A stretch of DNA of 64,000 nucleotides. Source: Thiobacillus thioparus DSM 505 (GTDB lineage Bacteria; Pseudomonadota; Gammaproteobacteria; Burkholderiales; Thiobacillaceae). The stretch is taken from the NCBI RefSeq assembly GCF_000373385.1, contig NZ_KB891328.1:124001-188000 (forward strand). The letters are read 5' to 3'. The notes under the pieces are model-generated. The model did no database searches and had not been told where the DNA came from. It saw only the letters and a program-made list of their open reading frames with translations. Shown here piece by piece: positions 26,911 to 37,311 of the stretch. The stretch's first letter is position 1, and each line of letters begins with the position of its first letter. The position numbers and the translations under genes were made by a program.

Positions 26911-28065
26911 TTGTTTGAGCGGCATGCCGGTGGCGAGCGCGTCATCCTGGTGGCGCTTGATTTCGGCGATCTGGATTTTGCGGAAAGCGTGGCCGAGCTG
27001 CGATTGCTGGCGGCCGGCGCCGGGCTTGAGATTCTGGGCGAGGTGCAGGGCAAGCGTAGCCGCCCGGATGCCGCACTGTTCGTGGGCAGCGGCAAGGCCG
27101 ACGAGATCGCCGCGCTGGTGGCAGCCACCGAAGCGGACGTCGTCATCTTCAACCACGAGCTGTCGCCTGCCCAGGAACGCAACCTGGAGCGCCGCGTGCA
27201 TTGCCGGGTGATCGATCGTGTCACGTTGATTCTGGATATCTTTGCGCGCCGTGCGCACAGCGCCGAGGGCAAGCTGCAGGTCGAACTGGCCCAGCTTCAG
27301 CACCTTTCGACCCGGCTGGTGCGCGGCTGGACCCACCTCGAACGCCAGCGCGGCGGTGTGGGCATGCGCGGCCCAGGTGAAAAGCAACTGGAAACCGACC
27401 GCCGCCTGATCGGGATGCGGGTCAAGGCCTTGCGCGACCGGCTCGCCAAATTGGGCAAGCAGCGCCGCACCCAGCGGCGTTCGCGCGCGCGCCAGCACGT
27501 GCTGTCGGTGGCGCTGGTCGGCTACACCAACGCCGGGAAATCCACGCTGTTCAACGCGCTGACGCGTGCCGGCGCTTATGCCGCCGACCAGTTGTTCGCC
27601 ACGCTGGACACCACCACGCGCAAGATCTACCTGCCTCAGGTGGGGGAAGTGGTGCTGTCGGACACCGTCGGTTTCATCACCCGCCTGCCTCACGACCTGG
27701 TGGCGGCGTTCCGCGCCACGCTGGAAGCCACGGCAGAAGCCGATCTGCTGCTGCACGTGATCGATTCCGCCAGCCCCGGGCGTGAGCGCCAGATCGAGGC
27801 GGTCGACAAGGTGCTGGCGGAAATCGGGGCGGAAGCCGTGCCGCAACTCCGGGTCTACAACAAGCTCGATCTGACGGGCGTTGCGCCGGGAGTGGGGCGG
27901 GATGAATATGGTAAACTGCAAAGCGTATATGTATCCGCGCAATCCGGCGCGGGGCTTGAACTTTTACGTGATGCCCTGTCAGAAATCCTGGTCGCCGAAC
28001 GCGCCCGGGGCGAAGCCGGCGCGTCAGACGAAGACACCTCCCAACCCACAGCTCTCTCTGCATAA
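26911..28065 (+). CDS. hflX: Ribosome-associated GTPase HflX
   Basis: HflX rescues stalled ribosomes under stress. The 384-aa product has the N-terminal ATP-binding-like domain with GSGKADEI, the linker coiled coil (GGVGMRGPGEKQLETDRR), and a G domain with P-loop GYTNAGKST, DTVGF and NKLD. I place the start at TTG 26911 (read as MFERHAGGERVILV). AGGAG lies 8 nt before it and E. coli HflX begins with the same MFDR-type residues. A GTG at 26890 would add seven residues without a ribosome-binding site. It leads the hflX-hflK-hflC-hisZ-purA run. Confidence 0.94.
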   Translation: MFERHAGGERVILVALDFGDLDFAESVAELRLLAAGAGLEILGEVQGKRSRPDAALFVGSGKADEIAALVAATEADVVIFNHELSPAQERNLERRVHCRVIDRVTLILDIFARRAHSAEGKLQVELAQLQHLSTRLVRGWTHLERQRGGVGMRGPGEKQLETDRRLIGMRVKALRDRLAKLGKQRRTQRRSRARQHVLSVALVGYTNAGKSTLFNALTRAGAYAADQLFATLDTTTRKIYLPQVGEVVLSDTVGFITRLPHDLVAAFRATLEATAEADLLLHVIDSASPGRERQIEAVDKVLAEIGAEAVPQLRVYNKLDLTGVAPGVGRDEYGKLQSVYVSAQSGAGLELLRDALSEILVAERARGEAGASDEDTSQPTALSA

Positions 28066-28074
28066 CTTAACGAT

Positions 28075-29271
28075 ATGGCCTGGAACGACCAGCAATGGGG
28101 CAACAACGGTAACCGCAACAAAAACAGCGGACCGCCCGATCTGGACGAGCTCTGGCGGCGCCTTAATGAGCGCCTCAACGGCATGTTTGGCAACCGGAAT
28201 ACGGAAGGGGGCGGCGGTTTCTCGTCGGGTGGCGCAGGCGGCGGCAATCTGCTCGGCCTGCTGCTTGGCGCGCTGTTTCTGGTTTGGGTGGCGAGCGGTT
28301 TCTATATCGTCGACACCGGCCAGCGCGGCGTGGTACTGCGCTTCGGCAAGTATATCGAGACGACCGAGCCGGGCCCGCGCTGGCATCTGCCATGGCCGAT
28401 CGAGTCGCGCGAAACCGTCAATATCGATCAGGTGCGCACCGTTGAAATCGGCTATCGCAACAACGTCAAGAGCAAGGTGCTGCGCGAGTCGCTGATGCTG
28501 ACGGATGACGAGAACATCATCGACCTGCAGTTCGCGGTGCAGTACATCCTGAAGGATCCGGAGGAATTCCTGTTCGTCAACCGGGCGCCTGAAGATACGG
28601 TGCTGCAGGTGGCCGAAACCGCGATGCGCGAAATCGTTGGCAAGAACAGGATGGATTTTGTGCTGTACGAAGGGCGTGCTGAAATCGCCACGCGTGCGAA
28701 GGTGCTGATGCAGCAGATTCTCGATCGTTACAAGACCGGCATCAGCGTCAGCCAGGTCACGCTGCAGAACATCCAGCCGCCTGAGCAAGTGCAGGCCGCG
28801 TTCGACGATGCGGTCAAGGCAGGACAGGATCGCGAGCGCCTGAAGAACGAGGCGGAAGCGTATTCCAATGACGTGGTGCCACGCGCAAGTGGCCTGGCCT
28901 CGCGCCTGAAGGAAGAAGCCGCGGGCTACAAGCAGGCTGTGATTGCCAATGCTGAAGGTGACGCCAGCCGCTTTTCGCAAATTGTGACCGAATATCAGAA
29001 AGCCCCGCAGGTGACACGCCAGCGTATGTATCTCGACACCATGCAGACCGTGATGAACAACACCAGCAAAGTGGTGGTTGACCAGAAAGGCGGCAACAGC
29101 CTCTTGTATCTGCCGCTCGACAAATTGCAGCAGATCGTCAACCAGCCAAACAGCGGTGCATCGGACGCGCTGTTGCAACCTCCGGTTGCTGCGACAACCA
29201 CGCCGCCCGCCCCTGTGGATATGCGCTCGCGCGATGCCTTGCGCAGCCGTGACCGGGAGGACCGGCCATGA
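28075..29271 (+). CDS. hflK: FtsH-protease modulator HflK
   Basis: The 398-aa SPFH/prohibitin protein forms with HflC a large membrane complex around FtsH. It has a Gly/Asn-rich cytoplasmic N-terminus, one membrane helix about residues 60-78 (LLGLLLGALFLVWVASGFYIV), the band-7 domain (GQRGVVLRFGKY to about 270) and a helical region with AEAYSNDVVPRA. It begins 9 nt after hflX and overlaps hflC by 4 nt. Confidence 0.97.
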   Translation: MAWNDQQWGNNGNRNKNSGPPDLDELWRRLNERLNGMFGNRNTEGGGGFSSGGAGGGNLLGLLLGALFLVWVASGFYIVDTGQRGVVLRFGKYIETTEPGPRWHLPWPIESRETVNIDQVRTVEIGYRNNVKSKVLRESLMLTDDENIIDLQFAVQYILKDPEEFLFVNRAPEDTVLQVAETAMREIVGKNRMDFVLYEGRAEIATRAKVLMQQILDRYKTGISVSQVTLQNIQPPEQVQAAFDDAVKAGQDRERLKNEAEAYSNDVVPRASGLASRLKEEAAGYKQAVIANAEGDASRFSQIVTEYQKAPQVTRQRMYLDTMQTVMNNTSKVVVDQKGGNSLLYLPLDKLQQIVNQPNSGASDALLQPPVAATTTPPAPVDMRSRDALRSRDREDRP

Positions 29272-30149
29272 ACAAGCATATCGCCCCCATCCTGATCGGG
29301 CTGGTCGTGGTGCTGGTGATCTTGAGCGGCAGCATGTTCACTGTCGATCAGCGCCAGAATGCCTTGGTGTTCCAACTGGGTGAAGTGGTCTCGGTCAAGA
29401 AGGCGCCAGGCCTCTACTTCAAGTTGCCGCTGGTACAGAACATCCGCTATTTCGATACGCGCATCCTGACGCTGGATGCCGCGGATCCGGAGCGTTTCAT
29501 CACCTCGGAAAAGAAGAACGTGCTGGTCGATTCGTACATCAAATGGCGCGTCATCGATGCCCGGCAGTTTTACGTCTCGGTCGGTGGCGATGAAACGCGC
29601 GCGCAGATTCGTCTGAACCAGACGGTTAACGACGGACTGCGGGCTGAATTCGGCAAGCGCACGATTCACGACGTTGTATCAGGGCAGCGTGATGCCGTCA
29701 TGAACCTCATTCGTACCAAAGCCGACCAGGATGCGCGTTCGATAGGCGTGCAGGTGGTCGACGTGCGCATCAAGCGCGTCGATCTGCCGGAAAGCGTGTC
29801 GGAAAACGTCTATCGCCGGATGGAAGCCGAACGCAAGCAGGTGGCCAACGAGCTGCGCTCGACCGGCGCGGCTGAAGCGGAAAAAATCAAGGCTGATGCG
29901 GATCGGCAGAAGCAGGTGATCGTCGCCGAAGCCTATCGCGATGCCCAGCGCGTCAAGGGTGAGGGCGACGCCAAGGCCTCGGCGGTCTACGCCGCTGCGT
30001 ATGACAAGAACCCGGAGTTTTATGCCTTCTACCGCAGCATGCAGGCCTACCGCGAAAGCTTCAAGAATAAGAGCGACGTGATGGTGCTCGATCCCAGCGC
30101 CGACTTCTTCAAATACATGAAGAACCCGCGTGCCGCCGGTGGTAAATGA
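29268..30149 (+). CDS. hflC: FtsH-protease modulator HflC
   Basis: This is the 293-aa partner of HflK. It has an N-terminal membrane anchor (IAPILIGLVVVLVILSGSMFTV), a band-7 domain (QRQNALVFQLGEV) and a helical stalk (AEAEKIKADADRQKQVIVAEAYRDAQRVKGEGDA in parts). Its ATG overlaps the hflK stop and its stop overlaps the DUF2065 gene, so the three are translationally coupled. Confidence 0.97.
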   Translation: MNKHIAPILIGLVVVLVILSGSMFTVDQRQNALVFQLGEVVSVKKAPGLYFKLPLVQNIRYFDTRILTLDAADPERFITSEKKNVLVDSYIKWRVIDARQFYVSVGGDETRAQIRLNQTVNDGLRAEFGKRTIHDVVSGQRDAVMNLIRTKADQDARSIGVQVVDVRIKRVDLPESVSENVYRRMEAERKQVANELRSTGAAEAEKIKADADRQKQVIVAEAYRDAQRVKGEGDAKASAVYAAAYDKNPEFYAFYRSMQAYRESFKNKSDVMVLDPSADFFKYMKNPRAAGGK

Positions 30150-30334
30150 CGGGTTCGGACTGGCTTGCGGCAATCGGCTTGTTGCTGGTGGTGGAAGGGG
30201 TCCTGCCGTTCGCTGCGCCAGCCGTATGGTGTGACGGCTTTCGCCGGATGCAGGCGCTTCGCGACGGCCAATTGCGTTTTATCGGCGCTGCCTCGATGTT
30301 GGGCGGCGTTTTTTTGTTGATGCTACTGAATTGA
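30146..30334 (+). CDS. DUF2065 small membrane protein (YjeT-like)
   Basis: This 62-aa protein has two hydrophobic helices: WLAAIGLLLVVEGVLPFAAP and, at the end, GAASMLGGVFLLMLLN. In between lies the basic turn WCDGFRRMQALRDGQLR. That is the pattern of DUF2065/YjeT proteins that regularly follow hflC. The function is unknown; FtsH-HflKC association is a positional guess. ATGA overlap with hflC. Confidence 0.88.
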   Translation: MTGSDWLAAIGLLLVVEGVLPFAAPAVWCDGFRRMQALRDGQLRFIGAASMLGGVFLLMLLN

Positions 30335-30335
30335 A

Positions 30336-32614
<2,279 letters not shown>

Positions 32615-32637
32615 TGTATAAAATAAAGTCTGAAAAA

Positions 32638-32668
32638 GTAAAAAGCCGACACGAGGTCGGCTTTTTAC
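32638..32668. terminator. Bidirectional terminator shared by purA and tRNA-Leu
   Basis: GTAAAAAGCCGAC (32638-32650) pairs with GTCGGCTTTTTAC (32656-32668) around ACGAG. A/T tracts on both arms let it end the purA transcript on the plus strand and the tRNA transcript on the minus strand. Confidence 0.92.
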
Positions 32669-32678
32669 TTGTAGCGTT

Positions 32679-32765
32679 TGGTGCCCAGAAGAGGACTCGA
32701 ACCTCCACAGTGTTGCCACCGCTAGGACCTGAACCTAGTGCGTCTACCAATTCCGCCATCTGGGC
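32679..32765 (-). tRNA. tRNA-Leu, anticodon CAG
   Basis: The 87-nt gene folds as a class II tRNA with a long variable arm. The acceptor stem is GCCCAGA/TCTGGGC, the D arm contains AATTGGTAGACGC, the anticodon stem CTAGG/CCTAG holds loop TTCAGGT (anticodon at 32729-32731), and the T arm is GGTTCGAGTCC. The 3' CCA is encoded (32679-32681). It reads CUG codons. Confidence 0.97.
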
Positions 32766-32778
32766 AATGAAGGCGCGC

Positions 32779-32807
32779 ATTTTAGAGAGCCATGAATAAA
32801 TTGTCAA
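32779..32807 (-). promoter_or_regulatory. Consensus sigma-70 promoter of tRNA-Leu
   Basis: On the minus strand, a perfect TTGACA (32807-32802), a 17-nt spacer and TAAAAT (32784-32779) are followed by a GCGCGCC discriminator, as in stringently controlled stable-RNA promoters. The predicted +1 is near 32772, about 7 nt before the mature tRNA 5' end. The promoter overlaps the opposite-strand start of rnr. Confidence 0.85.
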
Positions 32808-35113
32808 CGAAGATGCCTGGAAAAAAATCCCGCAGCCGCGCAAGCAAACATCAAATTCCCGCGATCCGTCTGGCCGACCCGTTCTACGAACGTGAAACCG
32901 AGCGCTACGAATCGCCGCTGCCCAGCCGCGAATACATTCTGCAGCTGCTGACCGACGCCGGCTGCCCGGTCGATGCCGACGCCTTCGCCGACCAGCTGCA
33001 CATCACCGAGGACGAACGCGACCTGTTCCAGCGCCGTCTCGGCGCGATGCAGCGCGACGGCCAGTTGATGCTGAACCGCAAGCGCCAGCTCTGCCTGCCG
33101 GACAAGCTCGACCTGATCAAGGGCCGCGTCGAGGGCCACCCGGACGGCTTCGGCTTCGTGGTGCCGGAAGAGGGCGGCGACGACCTGTATCTGTCGCCCA
33201 AGGAAATGCACCGCGTGCTGCACGGCGACAAGGTGCTGGTACGGGTCGCCGGCTTCGACAAGCGCGGCCGGCGCGAGGCCAAGATCGTCGAGGTACTGGA
33301 GCACGTCAACCAATTCGTCGTCGGCCGCTACTACCTCGAGGGTGGCGTCGGCTTCCTGATTGCGGAGAACCGCCGTATCAACCAGGACATCCTGGTGCCG
33401 CCCGAAAATGCAGGGAATGCCAAGTCCGGCCAGGTGGTCACGGTGGAAATCGTCACCCAGCCCGGCGCGCATAATGAGGCCGTTGGCCGCGTCACCGAGA
33501 TTTTGGGTAGCTTCACCGGCCCGGGCATGGAAATCGAGATCGCGTTGCGCAAGCACGACCTGCCCTACGTGTTCCCGCCCGACGTCGAGGCGCAGGCGTC
33601 CAAGCTGCCGAGCAAGGTGCAGAAAAAGGACATGGCTGGCCGTGAGGACATCCGCCACCTGCCGCTCGTCACCATCGACGGCGAAACCGCGCGCGACTTC
33701 GACGATGCGGTGTATTGCGAGCCACTCGGCCGCAGCGGCTATCGGCTGGTGGTGGCGATCGCCGACGTCAGCCATTACGTCAAGCCGAAGGATGCGCTCG
33801 ACACTGAAGGTTTCAACCGCGGCAATTCGGTGTATTTTCCGCGCCGCGTCATCCCTATGTTGCCGGAAGCGCTGTCCAACGGCCTATGCTCGCTCAACCC
33901 GGAGGTCGACCGCCTCTCCATGGTGTGCGACATGCGTATCACCACGGCAGGCAGCATCAAGGAATACCGCTTCTACCCGGCGGTGATCTATTCGCACGCG
34001 CGCCTCACCTACAACCAGGTGTGGGACTGGCTCTCCGGCGTCGCCAAGCCGGACAAGAAGCAGGCCGCGCTGATGCCGCACCTAGAGGCGCTTGACAAGC
34101 TGTTCCGTACCCTTTTGAAGGCACGCGCCAAGCGCGGCGCGATCGACTTCGGTTCGACCGAGACGCAGATCATTTTCGACGACAACGGCAAGATCAAGGA
34201 GATCGTACCGGTGATCCGCAACGATGCCCACCGCATCATCGAGGAATGCATGCTGGCGGCCAATGTCTGCGCGTCGGATTATCTGCACGAGAACAAGCAG
34301 CCTGCGCTGTTCCGCGTGCACGAAGGCCCGACGCCCGAGAAGCTCGCCGCGCTGCGCGGTTTCCTCGCCGAATTCGGTCTCGATCTCGGCGGCGGCGACA
34401 AGCCTCATGCCAAGGATTACGGCGCGCTGCTGGACAAGATCAAGGACCGTCCCGACCATGGCCTGTTGCAGACCGTGATGCTGCGCTCGCTCAGGCAGGC
34501 GATCTACAGCCCCGACAACAAGGGCCACTTCGGTCTGGCGTACGAGGCCTACACTCACTTCACCTCGCCGATCCGCCGCTACCCCGACCTGCTGGTGCAT
34601 CGCGGCATCAAGGCGGTGCTCCTGGGCGAGAAGCTGCCGGCCACGGGCCTGGCGGAAATCGGTGCCCACTGCTCGATGACCGAGCGCCGCGCCGACGACG
34701 CCACCCGCGACGTCGACGCCTGGCTGAAGACCTATTTCATGCAGGACCGCATCGGCGACGAATACAACGGCACGGTGAGCGCGGTAACCAGCTTCGGCAT
34801 GTTCGTCGCGATCGACGAGATCTTTATCGAAGGCCTCGTCCACGTCTCCGAACTCGGCCAGGACTACTTCCACTACGACCAGGCCAAGCACATGATGCTC
34901 GGCGAGCGGACGGGTAAAAAATATCGCCTGGGCGACCGCGTGCGCATCAAGGTGATGCGTGCCGACATCGAGACCAGCAAGATCGATTTCAGCCTGGTCG
35001 AGCAGGAGAATTCCGCCCTCGACATGCAACGCGCATTCGCGCAATCGGCGTCGGAAAAGAACTCCTCCAAGCCTCGATCCGCCAAATCCAGGTCGGGTAG
35101 CAAGCAGAAATGA
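32792..35113 (+). CDS. rnr: Ribonuclease R
   Basis: The 773-aa 3'-5' exoribonuclease degrades structured RNA. Domain order is an N-terminal winged helix (about 35-90), cold-shock domains (GRVEGHPDGFGFVVPE), the RNB catalytic domain with the Asp cluster in LVTIDGETARDFDDAVYCE, an S1 domain (YNGTVSAVTSFGMFVAIDE) and a Lys/Ser-rich tail. I use ATG 32792; ATG 32813 (MPGKKSRSRAS) is an alternative, and neither has a good ribosome-binding site. The ATG lies inside the divergent tRNA-Leu promoter. It overlaps rlmB by 4 nt. Confidence 0.96.
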   Translation: MNKLSTKMPGKKSRSRASKHQIPAIRLADPFYERETERYESPLPSREYILQLLTDAGCPVDADAFADQLHITEDERDLFQRRLGAMQRDGQLMLNRKRQLCLPDKLDLIKGRVEGHPDGFGFVVPEEGGDDLYLSPKEMHRVLHGDKVLVRVAGFDKRGRREAKIVEVLEHVNQFVVGRYYLEGGVGFLIAENRRINQDILVPPENAGNAKSGQVVTVEIVTQPGAHNEAVGRVTEILGSFTGPGMEIEIALRKHDLPYVFPPDVEAQASKLPSKVQKKDMAGREDIRHLPLVTIDGETARDFDDAVYCEPLGRSGYRLVVAIADVSHYVKPKDALDTEGFNRGNSVYFPRRVIPMLPEALSNGLCSLNPEVDRLSMVCDMRITTAGSIKEYRFYPAVIYSHARLTYNQVWDWLSGVAKPDKKQAALMPHLEALDKLFRTLLKARAKRGAIDFGSTETQIIFDDNGKIKEIVPVIRNDAHRIIEECMLAANVCASDYLHENKQPALFRVHEGPTPEKLAALRGFLAEFGLDLGGGDKPHAKDYGALLDKIKDRPDHGLLQTVMLRSLRQAIYSPDNKGHFGLAYEAYTHFTSPIRRYPDLLVHRGIKAVLLGEKLPATGLAEIGAHCSMTERRADDATRDVDAWLKTYFMQDRIGDEYNGTVSAVTSFGMFVAIDEIFIEGLVHVSELGQDYFHYDQAKHMMLGERTGKKYRLGDRVRIKVMRADIETSKIDFSLVEQENSALDMQRAFAQSASEKNSSKPRSAKSRSGSKQK

Positions 35114-35874
35114 GCGAGAAGCCCGCCGACAAACACGCCGCAGAAAAACTCATCTACGGCTTTCATCCCGTCCTGGCCCGCCTGCGCCAGGATCCCGCGG
35201 GCATATTCGAAATCTACCTCGACCTGACCCGCCGCGATGCGCGTGCGCGCGACTTGGTGCACCAGGCCAAGGACAACGGCGTCAAGCTCGCGCAGGTCGA
35301 GGCCGACCGGCTGACGCGGCTGGTAGGCAAGACCGCCAAGCACCAGGGCGTGGTCGCCCGCGTCAAGCCCGTTGCGCTCACGCATTCGCTCGACGAGGTG
35401 TTGGAAAACATCCAGGGCCCGCCGCTGCTGGTCATCCTCGACGGCGTCACCGACCCGCACAACCTCGGTGCGATTCTGCGCTCGGCCGATGCCTTCGGCG
35501 TGCATGCCGTCATCGCGCCCAAGGATAACGCCGTCGGCGTCAACGCCACGGTGGAGAAGGTCGCCTCGGGCGCCGCCGAAACCGTGCCCTACATCATGGT
35601 CACCAACCTCGCGCGCACCATCGAGGATTTGAAGGAACACAATATCTGGGTCATCGCCGCTGACATGGATGGCGAGCAACCCCTGTCCGGCATCGACGCC
35701 AAAACCGGCATCGCCTGGGTGCTCGGCGCCGAGGGTGCGGGCATCCGCCGGCTGGTCAAGCAGAGCTGCGACCAGGTCGCACGCATCCCGATCGGCGGCA
35801 CAGTGGAAAGCCTCAATGTGTCGGTGTCGGCGGCGCTGTGTTTGTATGAGACGGTGCGGCAGCGGAGCGCATGA
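35110..35874 (+). CDS. rlmB: 23S rRNA (Gm2251) 2'-O-methyltransferase RlmB
   Basis: The 254-aa SPOUT methyltransferase has the N-terminal substrate-binding domain (LIYGFHPVLARLRQDP) and the knotted SAM domain with the three family motifs: LDGVTDPHNLGAILRSADAFG, WVLGAEGAGIRRL, and IPIGGTVESLNVSVSAAL. It is coupled to rnr through an ATGA overlap, a widely conserved pair. Confidence 0.96.
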   Translation: MSEKPADKHAAEKLIYGFHPVLARLRQDPAGIFEIYLDLTRRDARARDLVHQAKDNGVKLAQVEADRLTRLVGKTAKHQGVVARVKPVALTHSLDEVLENIQGPPLLVILDGVTDPHNLGAILRSADAFGVHAVIAPKDNAVGVNATVEKVASGAAETVPYIMVTNLARTIEDLKEHNIWVIAADMDGEQPLSGIDAKTGIAWVLGAEGAGIRRLVKQSCDQVARIPIGGTVESLNVSVSAALCLYETVRQRSA

Positions 35875-35937
35875 GTTATGTCTTTTACGCAGTCAGTTGC
35901 CGGCTAAATTGACGCTTGGGCATCTTTAGGGTTGCCT

Positions 35938-36411
35938 ATGAAAGAGGTTCTACTTGTTATTCTTGGTTTCGTGCTGGCGCGGGTGCCAATTTGGTTAGAC
36001 AGAAAGCGGCACCTGAAAACCCATTGGGCCGCAATCCGGGCTGAACTAGAGCTGTGTCGGGAACGAGCTGCAGCGCTGTTGAATGATGCGATTCTTTCTC
36101 CGCTATATCGCCTCCCCACGGTCACGTATGAGTCCTCATTTTCTGTCTTGTTGTCAGAGGGTGCGCTCTCAGAATCCGAAGCACTATCTTTGGGGCGATT
36201 CTTCTGCCAAGTCCACGACATTAATCGTGGGCTAGACAATGCTGCTCAGAAGCTTGATTTAAACGACTTAGAGGCGTTGCATCGAGAATATGATCGTAAT
36301 CTCCTGAAGGTTCGTCGCCTTGTTGAAAACCGGGACGATGGGGAGTCACTTTATGTCTTGTCATTAAGAATCATCGACGCCAAGATTCAGCAATCATGGT
36401 GGTCCTATTGA
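35938..36411 (+). CDS. Hypothetical membrane-anchored protein, AT-richer
   Basis: I do not recognise this 157-aa protein. It starts with a hydrophobic segment (VLLVILGFVLARVPIWL), followed by basic RKRHLK, so it is probably anchored with a cytoplasmic helical domain. The rest is helical and charged (HWAAIRAELELCRERAAALLND; LEALHREYDRNLLKVRRLVE), possibly a coiled coil. I use ATG 35938 with AGGG before it; the in-frame TTG 6 nt upstream is less likely. Base and codon use are visibly more AT-rich than rlmB and the kinase beside it, suggesting acquisition by transfer. It may be an isolated accessory gene. Confidence 0.75.
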   Translation: MKEVLLVILGFVLARVPIWLDRKRHLKTHWAAIRAELELCRERAAALLNDAILSPLYRLPTVTYESSFSVLLSEGALSESEALSLGRFFCQVHDINRGLDNAAQKLDLNDLEALHREYDRNLLKVRRLVENRDDGESLYVLSLRIIDAKIQQSWWSY

Positions 36412-36452
36412 GTAGGCTACCCTTTCGCATGCGCTTTACCGGGCTTGCTGAC

Positions 36453-37301
36453 TCACGCTAGCTCTTGCAAACGCAACAAGCGCGCAGCTTCTTCCTCACG
36501 CGCGTCATCAATCTCCCGCATCACCCCCTCCAGATCGACCGGTGGCTTTTCGCATTCGAATACGCCGGTGAGTTCGACTTCGGGATTCAGCTTGCCGTGC
36601 TCATACAGCGCCCAGATTTCCTCGGCGTATCGCGTCGCCAACAGCGCCGGCGCGAACTGCCCGAAATACGTTCTCAGATTGTTCACGTCCCGCGCCAGCA
36701 TGGCCTGGGCGTGATTGTTGCCGGCGGCGTCAACCGCTTGTGGCAAATCGATGATGACCGGGCCGTCGGCGCCGACGAGGATGTTGAACTCGGACAGGTC
36801 GCCGTGGACGACGCCGGCGCACAACATGCGCACCACTTCGCCGATCAGGGTACGGTGGTGGGCGAGGGCTTCGACTTCGGTGAACGACACGTCGTTGAGC
36901 CGGGGAGCGGCGTTGCCGTCGGCATCGGCCACCAGCTCCATCAGCAGGACGCCTTCGTGGAAGTTGTACGGCGTGGGCACGCGCACGCCGGCAGCGGCGA
37001 GCCGGTACAGCGCATCGACCTCGGCGCTTTGCCAGGCGGCTTCCTGCATTTCGCGGCCGTACTTGCTGCCCTTGGCCATGGCGCGTGCCTGCCGGCTGTT
37101 CTTGGTCTTGCGGTTTTCGGTGTAGTCGACGGCCTGGCGGAAGCTACGTTGGTTGGCTTCCTTGTAGACCTTGGCGCAGCGGATCTCGTCGCCGCACACG
37201 ACGACGAAGACCATGGCCTCCTTGCCGCTCATGAGCTGGCGCACGACGCCGTCGATCAGGCCGTCTTCGAGCAGGGGTGCGAGCCGTTTGGGGATTTTCA
37301 T
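36453..37301 (-). CDS. RIO-type serine/threonine kinase
   Basis: The 282-aa protein is a RIO1-like kinase. It has a P-loop-like region (LMSGKEAMVFVVV), the ATP-binding Lys in RCAKVYKEAN, the catalytic loop VVHGDLSEFNILV and the metal-binding segment IIDLPQAVD in place of DFG. In archaea and eukaryotes RIO kinases act in small-subunit ribosome maturation; bacterial substrates are unknown. It follows ycaO by 10 nt and is probably in its transcript. The tail after residue 240 is acidic and helical. Confidence 0.9.
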   Translation of the reverse strand: MKIPKRLAPLLEDGLIDGVVRQLMSGKEAMVFVVVCGDEIRCAKVYKEANQRSFRQAVDYTENRKTKNSRQARAMAKGSKYGREMQEAAWQSAEVDALYRLAAAGVRVPTPYNFHEGVLLMELVADADGNAAPRLNDVSFTEVEALAHHRTLIGEVVRMLCAGVVHGDLSEFNILVGADGPVIIDLPQAVDAAGNNHAQAMLARDVNNLRTYFGQFAPALLATRYAEEIWALYEHGKLNPEVELTGVFECEKPPVDLEGVMREIDDAREEEAARLLRLQELA

Positions 37302-37311
37302 CGGCAGCGGT

